Below are positions 14,074 to 28,200 of a stretch of 64,000 nt of DNA, piece after piece (position 1 is the first letter of the stretch; each line of letters opens with the position of its first letter). The stretch spans positions 10,600,418-10,664,417 of the forward strand of contig JAGGNK010007004.1 of the NCBI GenBank assembly GCA_017590115.1, written 5' to 3'. This DNA comes from Montifringilla adamsi (taxonomy: Eukaryota; Chordata; Aves; Passeriformes; Passeridae). A program made the translations under genes and the position numbers. A model generated the notes under the pieces. That model had not been told where the DNA came from and ran no database searches. It worked only from the letters and a program-made list of their open reading frames with translations.

Positions 14074-17000
14074 ACATGCATGCACAGATTACATCAGATT
14101 TATTGCCACCGAGTAAACTAAAACAATACTGAGGGTTACAGGTTCAGAACTCTGCCAAGAGTTCTCATCCAAGAGCATTCATTCAGCAGGAGCTTGTGAT
14201 CATGCAACTAACAATTACTCATCTCCTCTAAAGTCTACTGCCTTTTCATCCTTCCCATGCCCCTCAACTCATAAAGGGCATCACAAGGTTTTTAGTGGCT
14301 GAAAAGAACTATTCTTTCCAAGGAAGTAGACTTTACTTTGTCCATATAAGCAAGCACACAGACACTGCCCCATTTCCTACTCCCAACACACATCTCAGTT
14401 CAGCTCCTTTCTTCCAGCCTCAATTTTCCCAAACATACTTGACCTCAATCTCTAACAACCATCCGCAAATCCATCTGGAGTCATTTCTTGCTGTTCCCAG
14501 TCATTCTTTCCAGTCTTTTCCCAGCTATTGCTGGGCATCCAGCTTCTTTTTCTACCTGAGTAAAAAAAATAATATTACAAGTTTTGCCCTTTTCCTTGTT
14601 TGCTGCTTCCTTGGTCCCCCAACAACTTCACAGGTTCTGCAGAACCACAAAAGCAGCACCTAGCCAGGAAAGCCACTACCAAAGGAATGGATATGAAGAA
14701 TCTTCCTCACGCTAGATGATCCCTTCATTAAAACTCTTGTACTCTTATTGACCTGCACATCACTCCAATCATAGATAACACATCTCAAATAAACAAGTAA
14801 AGCTTAAAACAAAATTGTCACCAATGTAGCAATGACATATACAGCAAGGGAAGAAAGAGGCAGACATGGAACATCATTTTCTCAAGCTCCTCTGCTATTC
14901 CTGGGAAAGTGAAATAAATGCATATCCAAACCCGAATCAGAAAATTTTTTGAACTCTTTCAGCTGCTTCACAGCAGTTAGCACATACTGAGCTTATGGAA
15001 CAGTAAACTTTGTTTTCAATAGGAAAAAAAAAATTAAAAAAAGAGAACTAGGGAGATAAGAGAAAAAAAATCCATCTAAAGATTTTGGGTGTGTCAAGGG
15101 TAATTGATAAAAAACAATCTCTCAATAATATGTCAATATTTTAAAACATTATTTAGACAGGTCCATTAAATACTATATAAAACTCCCCTACAGAAGAGCA
15201 AGGCACGGCAATCAAAGGCATAAATTACCTATGAGGCAGCAGTGAGGACAAAACAAACATTGGTATGGATGAAATCTAATGCGAAGACACAAAGGAGTGA
15301 AGAAGAATATGGGCAAGTTTTTTAAATGATGGGAGCAATGTTAAAGGAGACAAGAAGAAAAGAGAACATAGATCTATATTTCAGCACTCTGAGGAGTTCT
15401 AACCTGTCAAAACTACAAACTGTTTTAACTTTTCATTTAAGAGGGAGCACAGGCAGGCTGGCAGGATACTTTGTGTGCTATCTGCAAGTGGAGTGACAAA
15501 AATCCACACACCTTGGAGCACAGGAGGAACAACAAGTTCCCCCAGTGCAGGGCAGTCACAGGAACTGCAGTCTGCACCCCTGGGGTTCAGGGAAGAGCAG
15601 AGCTCATGGCAGTGTTTGAAGACTTTGCAGCAGACCTGAGAGACCCCTCTGAGCCCAGCAATTAAATGCACAGACACGGCAAGGGACAGCCCCAGTGCAA
15701 TGGATGGAGCACTGCACTGCTTGCAGAGCCTTCTCTCTGAGGAAGTTGCTTACATTACCTTCTCCCATCATCTAATTTCAATTCCATTTAAAGCACCACC
15801 AGCAGAGTATTAAGTTCCTTGTGTTCCTAATACTGTCAGTAGATGGAGGCAGGAGCTCCTAGAAGATAATCTGGAGTACCCAAAAATCAGTTTGAGAGGG
15901 GCCCAAATATCCCCAAGTTAAACTAAGCAACCTACCCAAAGGCAAAGACCAGATCAAAAGTTAAAACCAAACTGCAGAAGAGCTGGGTGAAGCTCCAGAA
16001 CAGAAGCTGCCTGATGGAGAAGTCAGAGTAGTTCCTTCCCTTGCTGGTCTCTCCTGGCTATGCAGCCCAGTTGAGACCAGAGCCAGGCTATTCCAGGCCC
16101 CACAGGAGGTGGAAGCAGAAACTGGATTGCTCAGGGGCCGAGTCCAGCTCCTGTTTGCTCTTGAGGTATTTGTGTGCATTATCCAGCTTTGCAGCTCACT
16201 CCATTGGACATGGATCTGGAGACCATAGCAGAACACAGATAATACACCAGTTTCATGAAAGGAAGCCATCCTATTCCTGTAGGTCTGCCTTTACGTACTA
16301 TTAAGGCTCCAATCTCCACTCACTAAAATCAAACCATGCTTTAATTTGGGATTTAATGGGAAAGGCATGAAAAAGTTCAGGGAAAAACAAAAACCACAAG
16401 GAATTAATATGCTGGAGATTGAGTTTTTTACACAGAGTTTTTAGGATAAAGTGCACCTTCACATAAGCAAAAAACTCAACAACCACTTGAGGGTCTTCAA
16501 ATAAACACCGCTGGACATGTAATCTCTAAATTAAAAACAAAACAAAATGAGTAGAGACAGTTTCTGAGATTTGCAGTGCAAAACCAAAGCAAAACCAAAG
16601 CTGCACAGCATGAGAGGCCCAACACTTGTCTGGATAACCAACGGGTTATAAGAGCCTCTGAGGATACCCCAGAGAACCTAGGCATCTGAAGCTGCAATAG
16701 TAACATGAGAAAACTGTTCTGCTTCTTCCCCCAAAAGTAAGATAACTTTGTTTACCTAAAAGCAGCATAATCAGGGCACTGAGTGAACTTCATTCTGGAT
16801 TATCAAATGTACACAAATCTACTTTGTTTTCAGAAAAATAAAGCATTTAGTCATATGTGGTATGGCACTTTTCCAAATTATAATTCAGTAATTTATTCTG
16901 TTCCTTCTCAAGCTTACCTAGAGATGCTTGATTTAGCTCAAAGACAAGGCCATATATTGCACAGCTGTGGGATCAAATTATGTTTGACACATTGGTGGGA

Positions 17001-18164
17001 ATTACAGATTTTCTTGATGTGAAACTGCATGACAAAGACAATTCAGAATCTTTTAGGTGTTCTTCTGTCATCAACAGAAGTTTGCTGATGTTTCCTGTTG
17101 AGTCAGATCCTTCTAGATTTTCTGATGGGACATTTGAATGAAGAGGAGGGAAGCAGAATGATTTCCACTGATAATGGCCATTTTAGGGGAAAAAATTAAA
17201 ATAAAAAAAATTAAAATAAAAAAAACCCCACCAGCTGGGGTTAACAGCATATTAAAAAGCCCAAAACTTCCCAGCCTTCTGACCTTACAAACCTGATGCT
17301 GGGTTCACTGCAAACTGAGAAGCTACAAGGTTGTAATAGGGGAAGCCTCATTAAGGACCATAACCTGAGATCCCAGCTCAGAGGTCAGGCTTTGCTGGTC
17401 AGAAGGATGTGGGAGACAGAGACAAGTCCAGCAGCAGTACAGGAGCACCAGCCCCTGAGCACTCTCTGTCTACAGAGCTGTGCCCTCTGCCAGAAAGGGA
17501 AATGAGAGGCTCTGGCACCTGAGCATTAGGATGCCTCTCTGAGCCTCTCACCTCGAAGAGCCTGATATAAGAGCAGAGCTGTAGGTCCTTCTGAGTGTTT
17601 GCTGATGCTCCACACCCAGGCCTGTTTCCAGCCATAGTGGTCCTAGCAGCCCTGTGCCTTTGATGGCAGCAGTGGCAGGTGGAAAAGTTAGGGCCTACCT
17701 ACCCAGAAAGGATGCAAGTTTTATAGTGCCTGTCCATGAATCTGTCCAGAAGCATTATCTGGATGTATTAGGGAAAATAATCTACTTCCCTTACACCTGC
17801 ACTCAGACCATAAACCTAGAGCTCTAGCTGTCAAATATCATTTGTAAATAGTGATCTTTCAAGGGCAAAAGTTAGTCCAAGATATAGTATTAGATGGCAT
17901 TTACTATAGAAAAAAAAAAAAAAAAGAAGTTTTAGCTAACTCAACACCAAACAGTAAGGTTCTCAAAAACCAGAATGAAGTTTTTGCTGGAGAAAGATTA
18001 CCTCTAAGCTTTCCCTTTAGAGCCCTTTCCAAAACCACAGATGCAAAGTAATGCCAAACAAGCAATCGTATAGAAGTCACCTGTATGGAAATACTACCTT
18101 GTCCTGAGACCAACTTCTGACGTGGTTTAGTGCAGGTATGGCACCAGCTGACGAACTCTAACAC

Positions 18165-18355
18165 ATGTGCCCCATTGCCTCAGTTTGTCCCCCATCCAAC
18201 TGTATGCAAATGACTTATGGTCTAGGAGGAAAAATATTAAGTTTCGTTTTCATTCTTTTTTATCAGACTGCAAATTCTTTGGGTCAGGATTGACTTGTTC
18301 TGCACTGGGTGGATAGTACCTTGATCTAGGGAGATCCCAATCTCTTAGTCTCTAT
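18165..18355 (+). mobile_element. Possible ancient MIR-type amniote SINE
   Basis: TTGCCTCAGTTTGTCCCCC is followed about 85 bp later by AGACTGCAAATTCTTTGGGT and a GTTCTGCACTGGG block. This resembles the 'cctcagtttcccc' and 'agattgtaagctctttggggcaggga' modules of old reptile and bird SINEs. It is heavily diverged, with approximate limits. Confidence 0.5.
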
Positions 18356-21300
18356 ACTTGTCTCTAGCACAAGTAACCATTAATATTACTTCAATGTAAA
18401 AATGACATCTTTCTGAATTACTTAGCTTTTCAGAAACAGACAGGAACACCACTAGTTTATGTTTTGCTGTGTTTGAAAGCATGCAATTAGACACGGATCT
18501 TACAAACATAAACAAACACTCCCATCCAACCTCCATGTTTCTAAAAAATCCCAGGTTTGTTTAGACAAGGGGTTGATAATCCAGTTTGAACACAGGTATC
18601 TGAATGCTGTGACAGCTTCTTCATAATGCTCAGCTTATGGTACATTAAACTTTAAAGCAAGATAAACTCCTGCTTTCATTTTATCAAACATCTACCCAGA
18701 CAGCAAAAAGAAAGACACAAAGCAGTGTTTGCAGCTACAGCCAAGCATGGGATATCCAACTCAGCATATGTTTGAAATGAAAATGAACAATATGTTGCAT
18801 AGATATACTACTGTATTTTTCAATAGAGAATATCACTGGGATTTGTAAATGTTAAACTCATTCTTCCCTTAAGAGTTTGGTTTTATTTCATGCCTAAAAA
18901 AAACCCCTGAGATTCACAGAGATTAGGCAAATAGAGACAGCAGTGCTTGCAATTGAGAAAGAAAGTGCTCTTAAAAGAAACTGCTCTGATAATCAGTTTG
19001 GGTGGAAGAAATCACAGGGGAGGACACAGACAAGACATTTTTTAAGAGCACTAAGTGTTGTGCCACTGGTATTACTGAACTTTGGTAGTTAGCCATATTA
19101 TGCTTTTTGTGGTCAATGAAGCAGCAACCTATCACAATAATAATGATGTAGCAACAGACATCCAAGAATCCATGATAAGAAATCTGCAAGACACTTTCAC
19201 CTACAGAGAACAAGCAGCAAGAATTGGGAGGTAGGGGGCAAGCAGATGACTAAATCCTTCAGGAATGGGGGACAGCAAAGAGGCTTGAGCAGCCTCTTAA
19301 TTTAACAGATTACCCAAAAACCAACTTCCCATCCAAATCCAAATAGACTATGTACCCAAAAAGCTGCATAGGTCTTTCTACTCCCAACATTTAATTGACT
19401 ACCTTATAGAGCCTCTCCTTAGAGCTGACTTAAGGTCATGTAGAAGACAAACACTGAGAGGTTATGGTTCCTTCCACTGATTTAAAACTGGCACATTACA
19501 CTACAAGCATCACCTTCATATTACACTGAGGACAACGCATGAGAAATCAGAGATGTGCTATTACATGATTTGTTATAAAGAGTTATTATGTCCATTGTAC
19601 CATAAATAACAGCCTAAATATTATCAAATCATCCAAGTTTCTTTCTAAGACTTGCATCTTCCCTCTAACTTAATTTTTATGCAGCTACAGCCTCTGCTCC
19701 CTTTCTCAAGCAATCCTTTCTCCTCTCCCTCTTTCATATGACCTCACCATACACAAAAATGTGAAGAGATTGGTCTTATCACAGTTTAGCAAGATACCAC
19801 CTGCCAGCTGAACTGTGACAAATCCCAGCTGGCCTTACAATACACACACTCGCAGGGACTGAGGCTGAGCTGATGGACAGCAGCTCCAGGCTGTCATTTA
19901 AACCACTGAGTACCCCCATCCATGAAAACCGTGCTGAGGAAAGAGCTCAATAAGACGAATGTTGCCATGACCACATTCCTATTCTAGTGTGCATTATATC
20001 TTTTTACTCTCTCCTCTACCTGCAACTGCCTTCTGTTGAGCCTTGCTAAGCCTTTTACAGCCAACAAGGTGGACAAACTGCCTGTTCTTTGTACTCACAC
20101 AACAGCTGACACAACATGACCCCAATCAATCATACGCTACTACCATAACAAAATTTAAAACAGCAAATATTCATTCCTCCCTTTCCCCAGGACGGACCTT
20201 CTGAAAAGACAAAATCCTGGAAGAAAAAGCTAAAAAAAGAATAATTCAATCGTTATTAAAAAATTAGGAAAAGGCTTATGAAGAAAACCTCAAAGGAACT
20301 TTAAGAGTTATTACTTTATTATTACTCCTGCCATACACAACACTCATGTTTTCTAACTCCTAGAAGAGCCAGATAATCAGGTATGCAACATGATTGTAAT
20401 AAAAACATTTTCTAGAATTAGAGACCTGCATTTCTATTAGCAACCATTTTACACACTGTTTAAATAATTCCTTGAACCCAAGGTTTCAGTCATGAATAAA
20501 TGAAGATGTGAGCATACATTGAGTTTTACTGATTTGTTTAAACACACAGGTAGTATAAAAAATTTCAACAAAATAGACTTAAATTAGAAAGTTGACAAGT
20601 TTGAACAACTACCACACTTCCAGATGTGCTTCAAGACTTTAACCTTACAGGCTCAGGCACTGCACTTTACTGAGATAAATAGATGTGAACAGCTCAGCCA
20701 CCAGGCAAACCTACCAGCAGCCCATAGCTTATTTCATTGCAAGCTTAATAATCGCCAGCTTCCCACTGGAAGAGTGATCTACAGGCAGCTGTATTTAATA
20801 AGCTACTTAAAAATAAACTTGAATCTGTAGATCAACAAGATTGGTTAGTAGTAATCACTGGCAGTTACAAGTGTAAAACACTTTTCCCATATAAAACTTC
20901 TGCTGCCTTTTCCTGTTGCTTTCACAGAACTCACCTTCAGCCAGGAAAGCAGACACGCTGAATGGGGTGTCTCTACTGTTAGACAATTTCCCACCTCACT
21001 GCTAAGTTGAACTTTTTGAAACCTTTATGGTAGGCCCTCAATTCAGCAGTAACTGACCACAGCCATGAGTCTGGTTTAACTCTGCAATTAGAGTTAGCTT
21101 TGTTAATGGCAAGACCAAATGTGCACTAAACCACCATGTCTAAACTTCAAGGGGAGGAACAGCTTTCCTAAACTGAGCCAGAAAATGAGGCCCTGGGCAA
21201 ACACATACCAGACAGTACCTAAGATTTACAAGGAGCAGTTCTGGGTCTTTGGAGATCTCAGCACATCCGGACATAAGCTATGTGGAAGTATCAGGCTATT

Positions 21301-22442
21301 TCAAATGATTCACAGGTGGCCAGATCTCACCAGCTGATCTGCTGCTTTTCTGAACTGTGGATGTGCCTCTGTCCTCCCTCTCTCCCCCTTAAGCTCCCAG
21401 AGATGCACAGGTCTACAGCTAAACAGAATGGTCTTAGTGATCTAGAGCTCAGAGGAGGTAGGACTTGGATGTTTGTAATTATTTGGGCAGATCTTGTTAA
21501 GAAAGCAGGTTCACCCACCTATTTGAGAGAGCAACACATGTCAGATAGGGGTTTGACTCTTTTTAGTCTCTCTAGACCCTCCCTGAACACAGAAGAAATT
21601 GAACAAAGCTCAACAGGGTGAAAGGATGACAAAATATATGCAAAACGATCTGTCATTTACATTTCTACAACAATTGTGCTAAACTCATGGTGCCATCACT
21701 ATTCTCTTCCTGATTAGCTTTGGATTTTTGGTGGATTTGGCTTTTTTTCTGCAACAGTCCCTGAAACCTTTTCTTGAACATTCATACAACTGAGAAAAAC
21801 CTCATTGTTTTACTGGAAGGCAGGATTTGAAGATAAATGCAAGTGAAAAGTCAGAAAAACACTCCCAGTTCAGCTAATATAATTTCTGAAAGAAATTGTC
21901 AGGACAGGGGGGAGTTTTTTGGGTTTTTTTTTCATTTCAGCACCGCACACTGCATTGCCTACTGTGCTAACCATTACAGTTGCTGTTATTCTGATCTGTG
22001 TCTACTAGTCTGTGTGGAAAGAACAAGAGAGGAAATTCAAGCAGCAGTTTAAGTGTCTGTACACTTAAGCCAAAGAACAAGTGTGCAGCATAGTAGAGAG
22101 AAGAGATCCAACAAGTATTTGGTTTCTTTTTGACCTGGACCAATGTTCCTGCAGCCCGAAAAAATTAATAAGAAACCAACAAATAAGTTCTTAACTTAGA
22201 AGATCATTTTTGTTAGCAGTTGGTAAAGCACTTACAAGACAATATTGCAAGGGGAGAATTCTCTAAAAGCATAGTGAGTTTTGTGAGTATTTATTGCACT
22301 CTCTGCTTCCAAACCAACTCCCCTTCCACCTCCCTCCTAGGAAATTACCTTCCCGTCTCCCCTCATGGATAAGACCCTACAGATGCTGGGTTTCAGCAGG
22401 GTTTGTGTCTGATGTGCAGCCCATCTCACCGCTCTCACTTAC

Positions 22443-22540
22443 CAATACAGCAGGACCAGGAAGACTGCCAGCAAAGCCAGCATGGCTGTGGTACTGTTCA
22501 TTTCTAGGGAGGCAAGTGCCAGGACATCTACAGGCTCCAT
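22443..22540 (-). CDS. TBXAS1: Thromboxane A synthase (CYP5A1), first coding exon
   Basis: Thromboxane A synthase is an ER-membrane cytochrome P450 that isomerises prostaglandin H2 to thromboxane A2. This exon encodes the first 32 residues plus two bases of a tryptophan codon. Seen in the sequence: ATG at 22540 with A at -3 and G at +4; an in-frame TAG 12 nt upstream (22550-22552); a hydrophobic run near residues 21-33 (LALLAVFLVLLYW); and a donor reading TATTG|GTAAGTGAG, with GT at 22442-22441. From known family sequence, mammalian TBXAS1 starts ME, has a short non-conserved lead and a membrane anchor ending LLKW, and continues YST; anchor length and ending W fit. The residues before the anchor are poorly conserved, so the call also rests on the divergent HIPK2 neighbour. 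The heme-binding and oxygen-activation exons lie further left and were not found, probably beyond the window. Another microsomal P450 is the main alternative. Confidence 0.78.
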
Positions 22541-22633
22541 CTTCCTCCACTACAGCTGCAGCCGTGAGCGCTGTGTGCAGGGAGAGGCCTCCGCAAGGGC
22601 TGATAAAGCCTTCCACAGCTAAAGCAATGACAT
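22541..22633 (-). other. TBXAS1: TBXAS1 5'UTR part of the coding-start exon
   Basis: Upstream of the TBXAS1 ATG on the minus strand is a pyrimidine-rich run ending TTGTTGCAG, a plausible acceptor with the exon starting at 22633. A second possible acceptor (CTCTCTCAG) would start it at 22650. With the first acceptor the exon is 191 nt. One reading frame, not that of TBXAS1, stays open from the acceptor through the ATG to the donor. The acceptor choice is inferred. Confidence 0.5.
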
Positions 22634-25179
22634 CTGCAACAAAACAGGAACTGAGAGAGCAAAAACATGTCAAGCACAAACTGCAAACCTTTCCTCTTCT
22701 CATCGACTGCACACTCTGAGACAGAACTCGAAGGTTCCCTGAATGGCAGAATGTAGCAATTTCCCCCCTCCCACTGTTGTTGACTGTCATGCCAGTAAAT
22801 ATTTACATACCCACTGCTTGAGACATCCGCGTTGCTGAATGGGTTTTTAGACCTCAAGTATGGGAATCTGGGAAATGTGTGGGGAAAATAAATGGGGAAG
22901 ACAGCCTGACCATGTTACAGATAATGGAAGAAAAATATAAAGGCACTTCAGGGGTGTCCTGACATACAAACAGTGGAGTTATCTAAAGTAACTAAAATAG
23001 AGCATTTTTGCAATATGAAATTTCATTAGCACTCAATTTCCAAGCTGGTTATACCTTGTAAGAATGGAACCAAGTAAATTTTAAATTACCACAACTAAAA
23101 GAAGGAATTAGAGGAAAGCTGCTCTAATGTGACTTCTAGAATGCATATAAAGAAAGACCAAGTGAGCAGAAAATCCCAATTTTTTGGGGTAGCACCAGAT
23201 CCATAAGTCAGCATCTGCCCCACTGGTGAGTCCACACAGACAGCACTGTTTAGCTGTATCATCTCCCCTTCACGAGGGCTACAGAAAATTTTCCTGGCTC
23301 AGTGCACTGTCCCCCTTGGAGGTATCACTAACCAGTCTCTCCAGAGATACTCTGGCTACCCCTGCATTGTATTTCTAGTATCAGGTTTAACACCAATATG
23401 GTCAAATCTACTATCTCTGCACTGTGGCACAGTGCTGTCACAGCCCCATGAACAACCCGCACACAACAATCAAGTTTTGACTGCAGTTCTGGAAATGGTT
23501 TGTTCACTGTATATGAATTCTTCAGCTTTCTTCCATATTTTCCTGCTGCAAACCTCAAGCCTGTTTTAAGCATCCGATCCAGTTCAATTAGAAAGGTAAA
23601 CCAAAGAACACACCTTGAAGCACTTCTACAGGAGAAGTCCACCAACCTGTTATACACTAAAGTAACCAAATTCCATGAGCAAAAAAAAATCTCAGGACAA
23701 CAACATCAGAAGCAGCAGCTTGGACATAAACACCTCTGCCCATGACAAATTCCCTGAACTGTCCAGTATTGCTTTTTATTTAAGAAATTATAAATTCTCA
23801 TATATGTGCTTCAGAGTATCCACCCATTCTAAAAACCTATTTGAAAGATAAGGAAATCAATGCTATACAAAAATTTGGTTTGTGAATTATATGGTAACCT
23901 TGAGAGCCAGAAATTCTGTAAAATCTGATTCTCCTAACACACCTGATGAAGAGTGGTTTCTTCTCTGACTACCCCAAGACAACAGCTTAGATTTAATGTG
24001 CAAGGCTTCTCCAATATCACTGTATTACACTTCCTGCTTTTATCAGAGAAGTTAATAACATAGGTATCAAAAAAGTAAAGTCTTTAACACAATGGAGTTT
24101 AATTTTAAGAAGATTTGGCTCTACTCTAAGTGAATCACTGCTATTTTGGTTCTTCATGCTTCACAAATGCATTATTCCCTTCCAGCCTCAGATTCTTACA
24201 GAATAAGTAGAAGGTGTTAACCAGCTCATCAGCTCCACAGAATAGCGACAAAGCTCACAGAAAACCTTGCTTCAGGTATTAACAACTCCACTGCTATTCT
24301 AGGTCAATAACAGCTCTGCTGGTTTGATGCTGCTGCTGGAAAGTTCTGCATGAACAACTCCAACAAGATCCAGCACCAATGACACAAGGAATTAATCACT
24401 GGGCACAAGCTAATCCCAATAACAACCAATCCTGTGGGACTTTCAGAAAAAGAAAAAAAAATCAAACATTGATATGCATCAAAGTCTTTTCTAAAAGACT
24501 TTTCATCTTTTCTCTTCTTCTTTCTTTTCCAAAAATTTGTCTTTTCTTCTTCTACCACAAAGGTAGAAGACAAGAAATAATATTCCAATTTCACTTTAAT
24601 TTATTTGGCTTTTTAATAAAAGACATTTTTCTGCACATAGAGGACATATATTCTCTTATTAAAATCAACTGCACGACTCCTATCAGCACACAGAGGTCAA
24701 GTTGAGACCTCACTTGTTTTTTAAGAAGCCCTGGAGTCTTTTCCCAGTCACGCTGAGAGACAGGAGGTATGAATAGTTCTTAAACACATGCTTAAGAAAG
24801 AAAAGAGGGTCTCACATCAGAATCCAGTTTGGAAAAGAACATATAATTAAGCTCTTTTTTGCTTTTCTTTTCATCCTTTTCTGCTGTTGATGGTGGGGTT
24901 TGTTTTGTTTTACTTTTTAAGCCTCATCACCTGTTTCTTGCTGAAGGATTTTAACTTGGCACCTCCGACCATAAAGAAGGGTGGAAAGCATTGACTCTAA
25001 AACCTACCTGGAGCACTTCTCATCACAGACAGAGGCACTTACAGTTATCACCTTGGAGTTAGGGACCTCAGCTCTCTAAAGGTCACATAAATCCACATGA
25101 TACTTGTGGGGGGAAAAGGAGTCAAGGATGCAGAAAACAATGAAAGCTATTTATCAATCCTGAGAATACTCTTTACAAG

Positions 25180-25216
25180 TTTTTTGTTTTGTTTTGTTTT
25201 GTTTTTGTTTGTTTCA
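25180..25216. repeat. (TTTTG)n simple repeat
   Basis: About six TTTTG units in the presumed TBXAS1 5' intron. Confidence 0.9.
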
Positions 25217-28200
25217 TTGTTTTTTTATGTGAGAAATATCATCCTAATTAAGACTTAATAGCACAGATATTTTTCACCAACCTCCAAGTTCCTTTTGCGG
25301 AGTCACGCTGGCCAGTATGGTAACAGTGTCAAAGAACTGTGGAGACAGATACAAAGTCCTCCCTAACCGCAGGCCGGAGGAAGCCAGAGACAAGCAGAAG
25401 AGAGCCTTTTCCTGTCAGACTGCCGTGAGTCAGCAGCGCTGCCTGCATTGGCATCCACAAGGCTTCCCTCAAGATTGCATCTACCCAAGTTTGCGTCTCC
25501 TTGACACGGTGCCATCCACGCTCTTCTCTTCAGCAGCAATTAAAATCCACAGACCGGCACCTCGTTCATCACAAACAGATGTTGACTAAAACCTACACTA
25601 AGGCACCCATCTCACCCTTCGTTCCCCACCACTGCCTGGGAGCTCCCCAGCAAACAACAGAAGGAGTTCAGGCTGCGCAGCCGGGGCTGCAGCCTGCACA
25701 CGCCCGCAGCAGCAGCTATTACACAGGGAAGTACACAACAGCATTCAAAGTCTGAGAGGCTGAATTGTTCCTCAACCGAAAAAGACCAAAAACCTGGCAC
25801 CCAGACAACCCAGGTTTTACAGGAAGCCCTCGTGCCTTATAGCCCTGTCTGAGTCCAGTAATATTTTCTGTAAATGCTCTTCCAAAACAATACATTTCAT
25901 CTTCTAAAGGAACACAACCGTGGCTGTGGCCTCAGCCATGCTTGACATACACAAGGATTGTTCCAACATGAAATACAGAGTTTATTAAAAAGCAGGATTA
26001 TAGACCTTCCCAGTAAACCTAAATCATGTTAAGGATTTTGACTGTCTGCAAAGAATATCAAATGGAAAGTGTAGTCTCATCTTTCAGGAGCTACTGACTA
26101 CACCAGCTAGACTAACCACATACTCCTGCTAATGACCAAATTCAATTCCTCTTCTGCTATTCTACCTCATATATTTTAGGTCTATAATAATCTAATTAAG
26201 GCTGGGCCACACCAGCTTTATGATAGATGAAGGAAGTCCAGGAAGATGTTATGTTTTAATTTTATAGCAGTTTGTGTCTATAGAAATTTATAGCACAGTC
26301 TTCAGATCAACAAAATTCTGCTGCAGACAGCTTAGCCACAAAATACTGCAGACAAAATACCACAAAACAGCTTAAAAATGAGATTAATCAAGGACTAGTT
26401 TATGTATAAGCTTTAACAAAGCCCATGTAACAAAATCTGTAAGTATATACGATGAAAATTTATCTTAAAGCAAAAACCTTTCCAGAGCCAAAATGAATTC
26501 TCAACATCTTCAAGGTAGATTAAAAAAAAAAAATCCAGAGGCACATTTCACAGAGGTTTTCTTTTTTCTTTTTCTTTTTTTTTTTTATTTTAATTCAAAA
26601 CAACCTTAATATCTAAAGTACTGGGAATAATAATGTATTGGAATAGAGGGATTTACAATGGCCATCTGTGACTTAATTATTGCTATGCCTGTTCAAGGAT
26701 TGATTAAGCAATTTAATCAGATGATTCTGTACTCCTGCATGATAAACTATGACAAACTATCCAACAGACAGACCACCAAGGCATCAGAGCCTACTAATAA
26801 ACATCCTGCTCTACATTCAGAACAGACAGGAGCACCAAAAGGATATCACGAGCTCATGGGAGATTCTTGAGTCACCTTGAATAAAGTCACTCCAATAAAG
26901 TGGATCTCAAGAGGCAAACACAGTAGCTGTAACACCACGCTGAGGAGGCCACTTTCATGACACTTCCGACTGAGAAGCAGAAAGACACACTTTTACACTT
27001 AAATTGTTTTGCCAAGTCAGAACCTGTTATATTAACCCAAATGCTTCTCATGAAATAGGCATACAGTTTAAAATTCTAGGAAAGCTAAAATATTACGCAA
27101 ACTTGTACTTCACTAACAAATATAATCTTAGCTGCCTAAAAGTTATGGTACTTCAAACACAGTCAGTATCTTAGAGTCTAAAAAACTCATTATGCTAACT
27201 AAATGTAGTGCCACTGTACTAAGTCCCCTCTAAAGCAACAAGCTGTGAGATATCCTCGTTATTTCAAAGAACTCCTCTTAGAAATAGCACAGATTTTGTG
27301 TTCAAAAGGAATGACAGTTTCTTCCTCTTGCTGTGAGAGTTTGGAATGAGTTTCTAAAATAAAGTTACCTTTGCTAATAGTGGCATTAAGATCTTGCAGC
27401 CTCTGTGAAATTCCAGAGAAAGCAGAAATTAGTATAACATCTGCTGCCCATCACCAGGCATTTCTAAGCAAATTGACTTCATTAAATAATTGGTAACTTG
27501 TTTATATTTCTATAGCTTGCTTTAGAAACAATGATTGATTCAAGCAATCCTATAACTTCATTGTTCTATAAACTTGACTGGAGATAAATATGGATTTATG
27601 TTCACAGATCAAAAGCTCCACATTCACAGCAAAAGCCAAAAAACCCTGCCTTGACTAGTCTTGTAGTTGCAGAGAGACATATAAATGCAAAAATATTGTG
27701 GTTAAGGTATAATTATTTTTTCTGAAGCTTGGTTTTTAAACACCATGAAAAATGCCTAACCTTCTCTGTCTAATTGAAAAGCTACCCTAGATGACAAATT
27801 CCAGGCTTGAATTCTCCAAACTGTGTTTTGGTGCTCAATTACAGGTCAAAAGAACTGTGAAAAACTTAACAGAAGTATCTGGTTCTACAACTTAATTAAA
27901 CAAAGTTATAGAATAATACAATGAATTTATCAGTACGCTGTCAAAATTCAAAATGACAAATGAGAAATGCACCAGAAGTCTCAAAAACCTTGAATGTCAG
28001 AACTATTCTTCACCTGAGGACTACCACTGTTTTTTTCAAATATGTCATGCTCCCAGAAGAAACTCCACAGATGCAAATGGAGAATGTGCCCATGGATTGT
28101 GGCCTTCAGCCTGACAAGAATGTTAGAATTCTTCTGGTCTGGGAGCTGTGTGCAGTATCAGCTGTCCCTTTATGCCTTATCAGAGGGTTTGGATGCAATT

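Larger units (their letters stand above)
1..22442 (-). other. Presumed TBXAS1 intron sequence, no exon recognised
   Basis: I searched the minus strand for the conserved TBXAS1 stretches that should follow the first exon: the RHPKP.PFIGN segment, GFWES, YGPLCG, FLRDKRWEE, and the heme-loop FGAGPRSCLG. None was found. The sequence is AT-rich with scattered short chance ORFs. It contains one minus-strand CR1 tail near 4.2 kb, a 23-base A run at 5569, a purine-rich tract near 7.4 kb, a MIR-like relic near 18.2 kb, and the paired 48-bp element at 11258 and 14026. A diverged short exon could have been missed by eye. Confidence 0.6.

Noticed and set aside
22377..22790. 137-codon minus-strand frame across the TBXAS1 start exon
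   Set aside because: It reads through the splice donor in another frame. The splice site, in-frame stop and hydrophobic anchor support the TBXAS1 frame. Its possible role as an overlapping uORF is listed as a finding.
28040..28075. Minus-strand FFWEHD, resembling the TBXAS1 GFWES motif
   Set aside because: It lies upstream of the TBXAS1 start exon, and neighbouring residues do not match.
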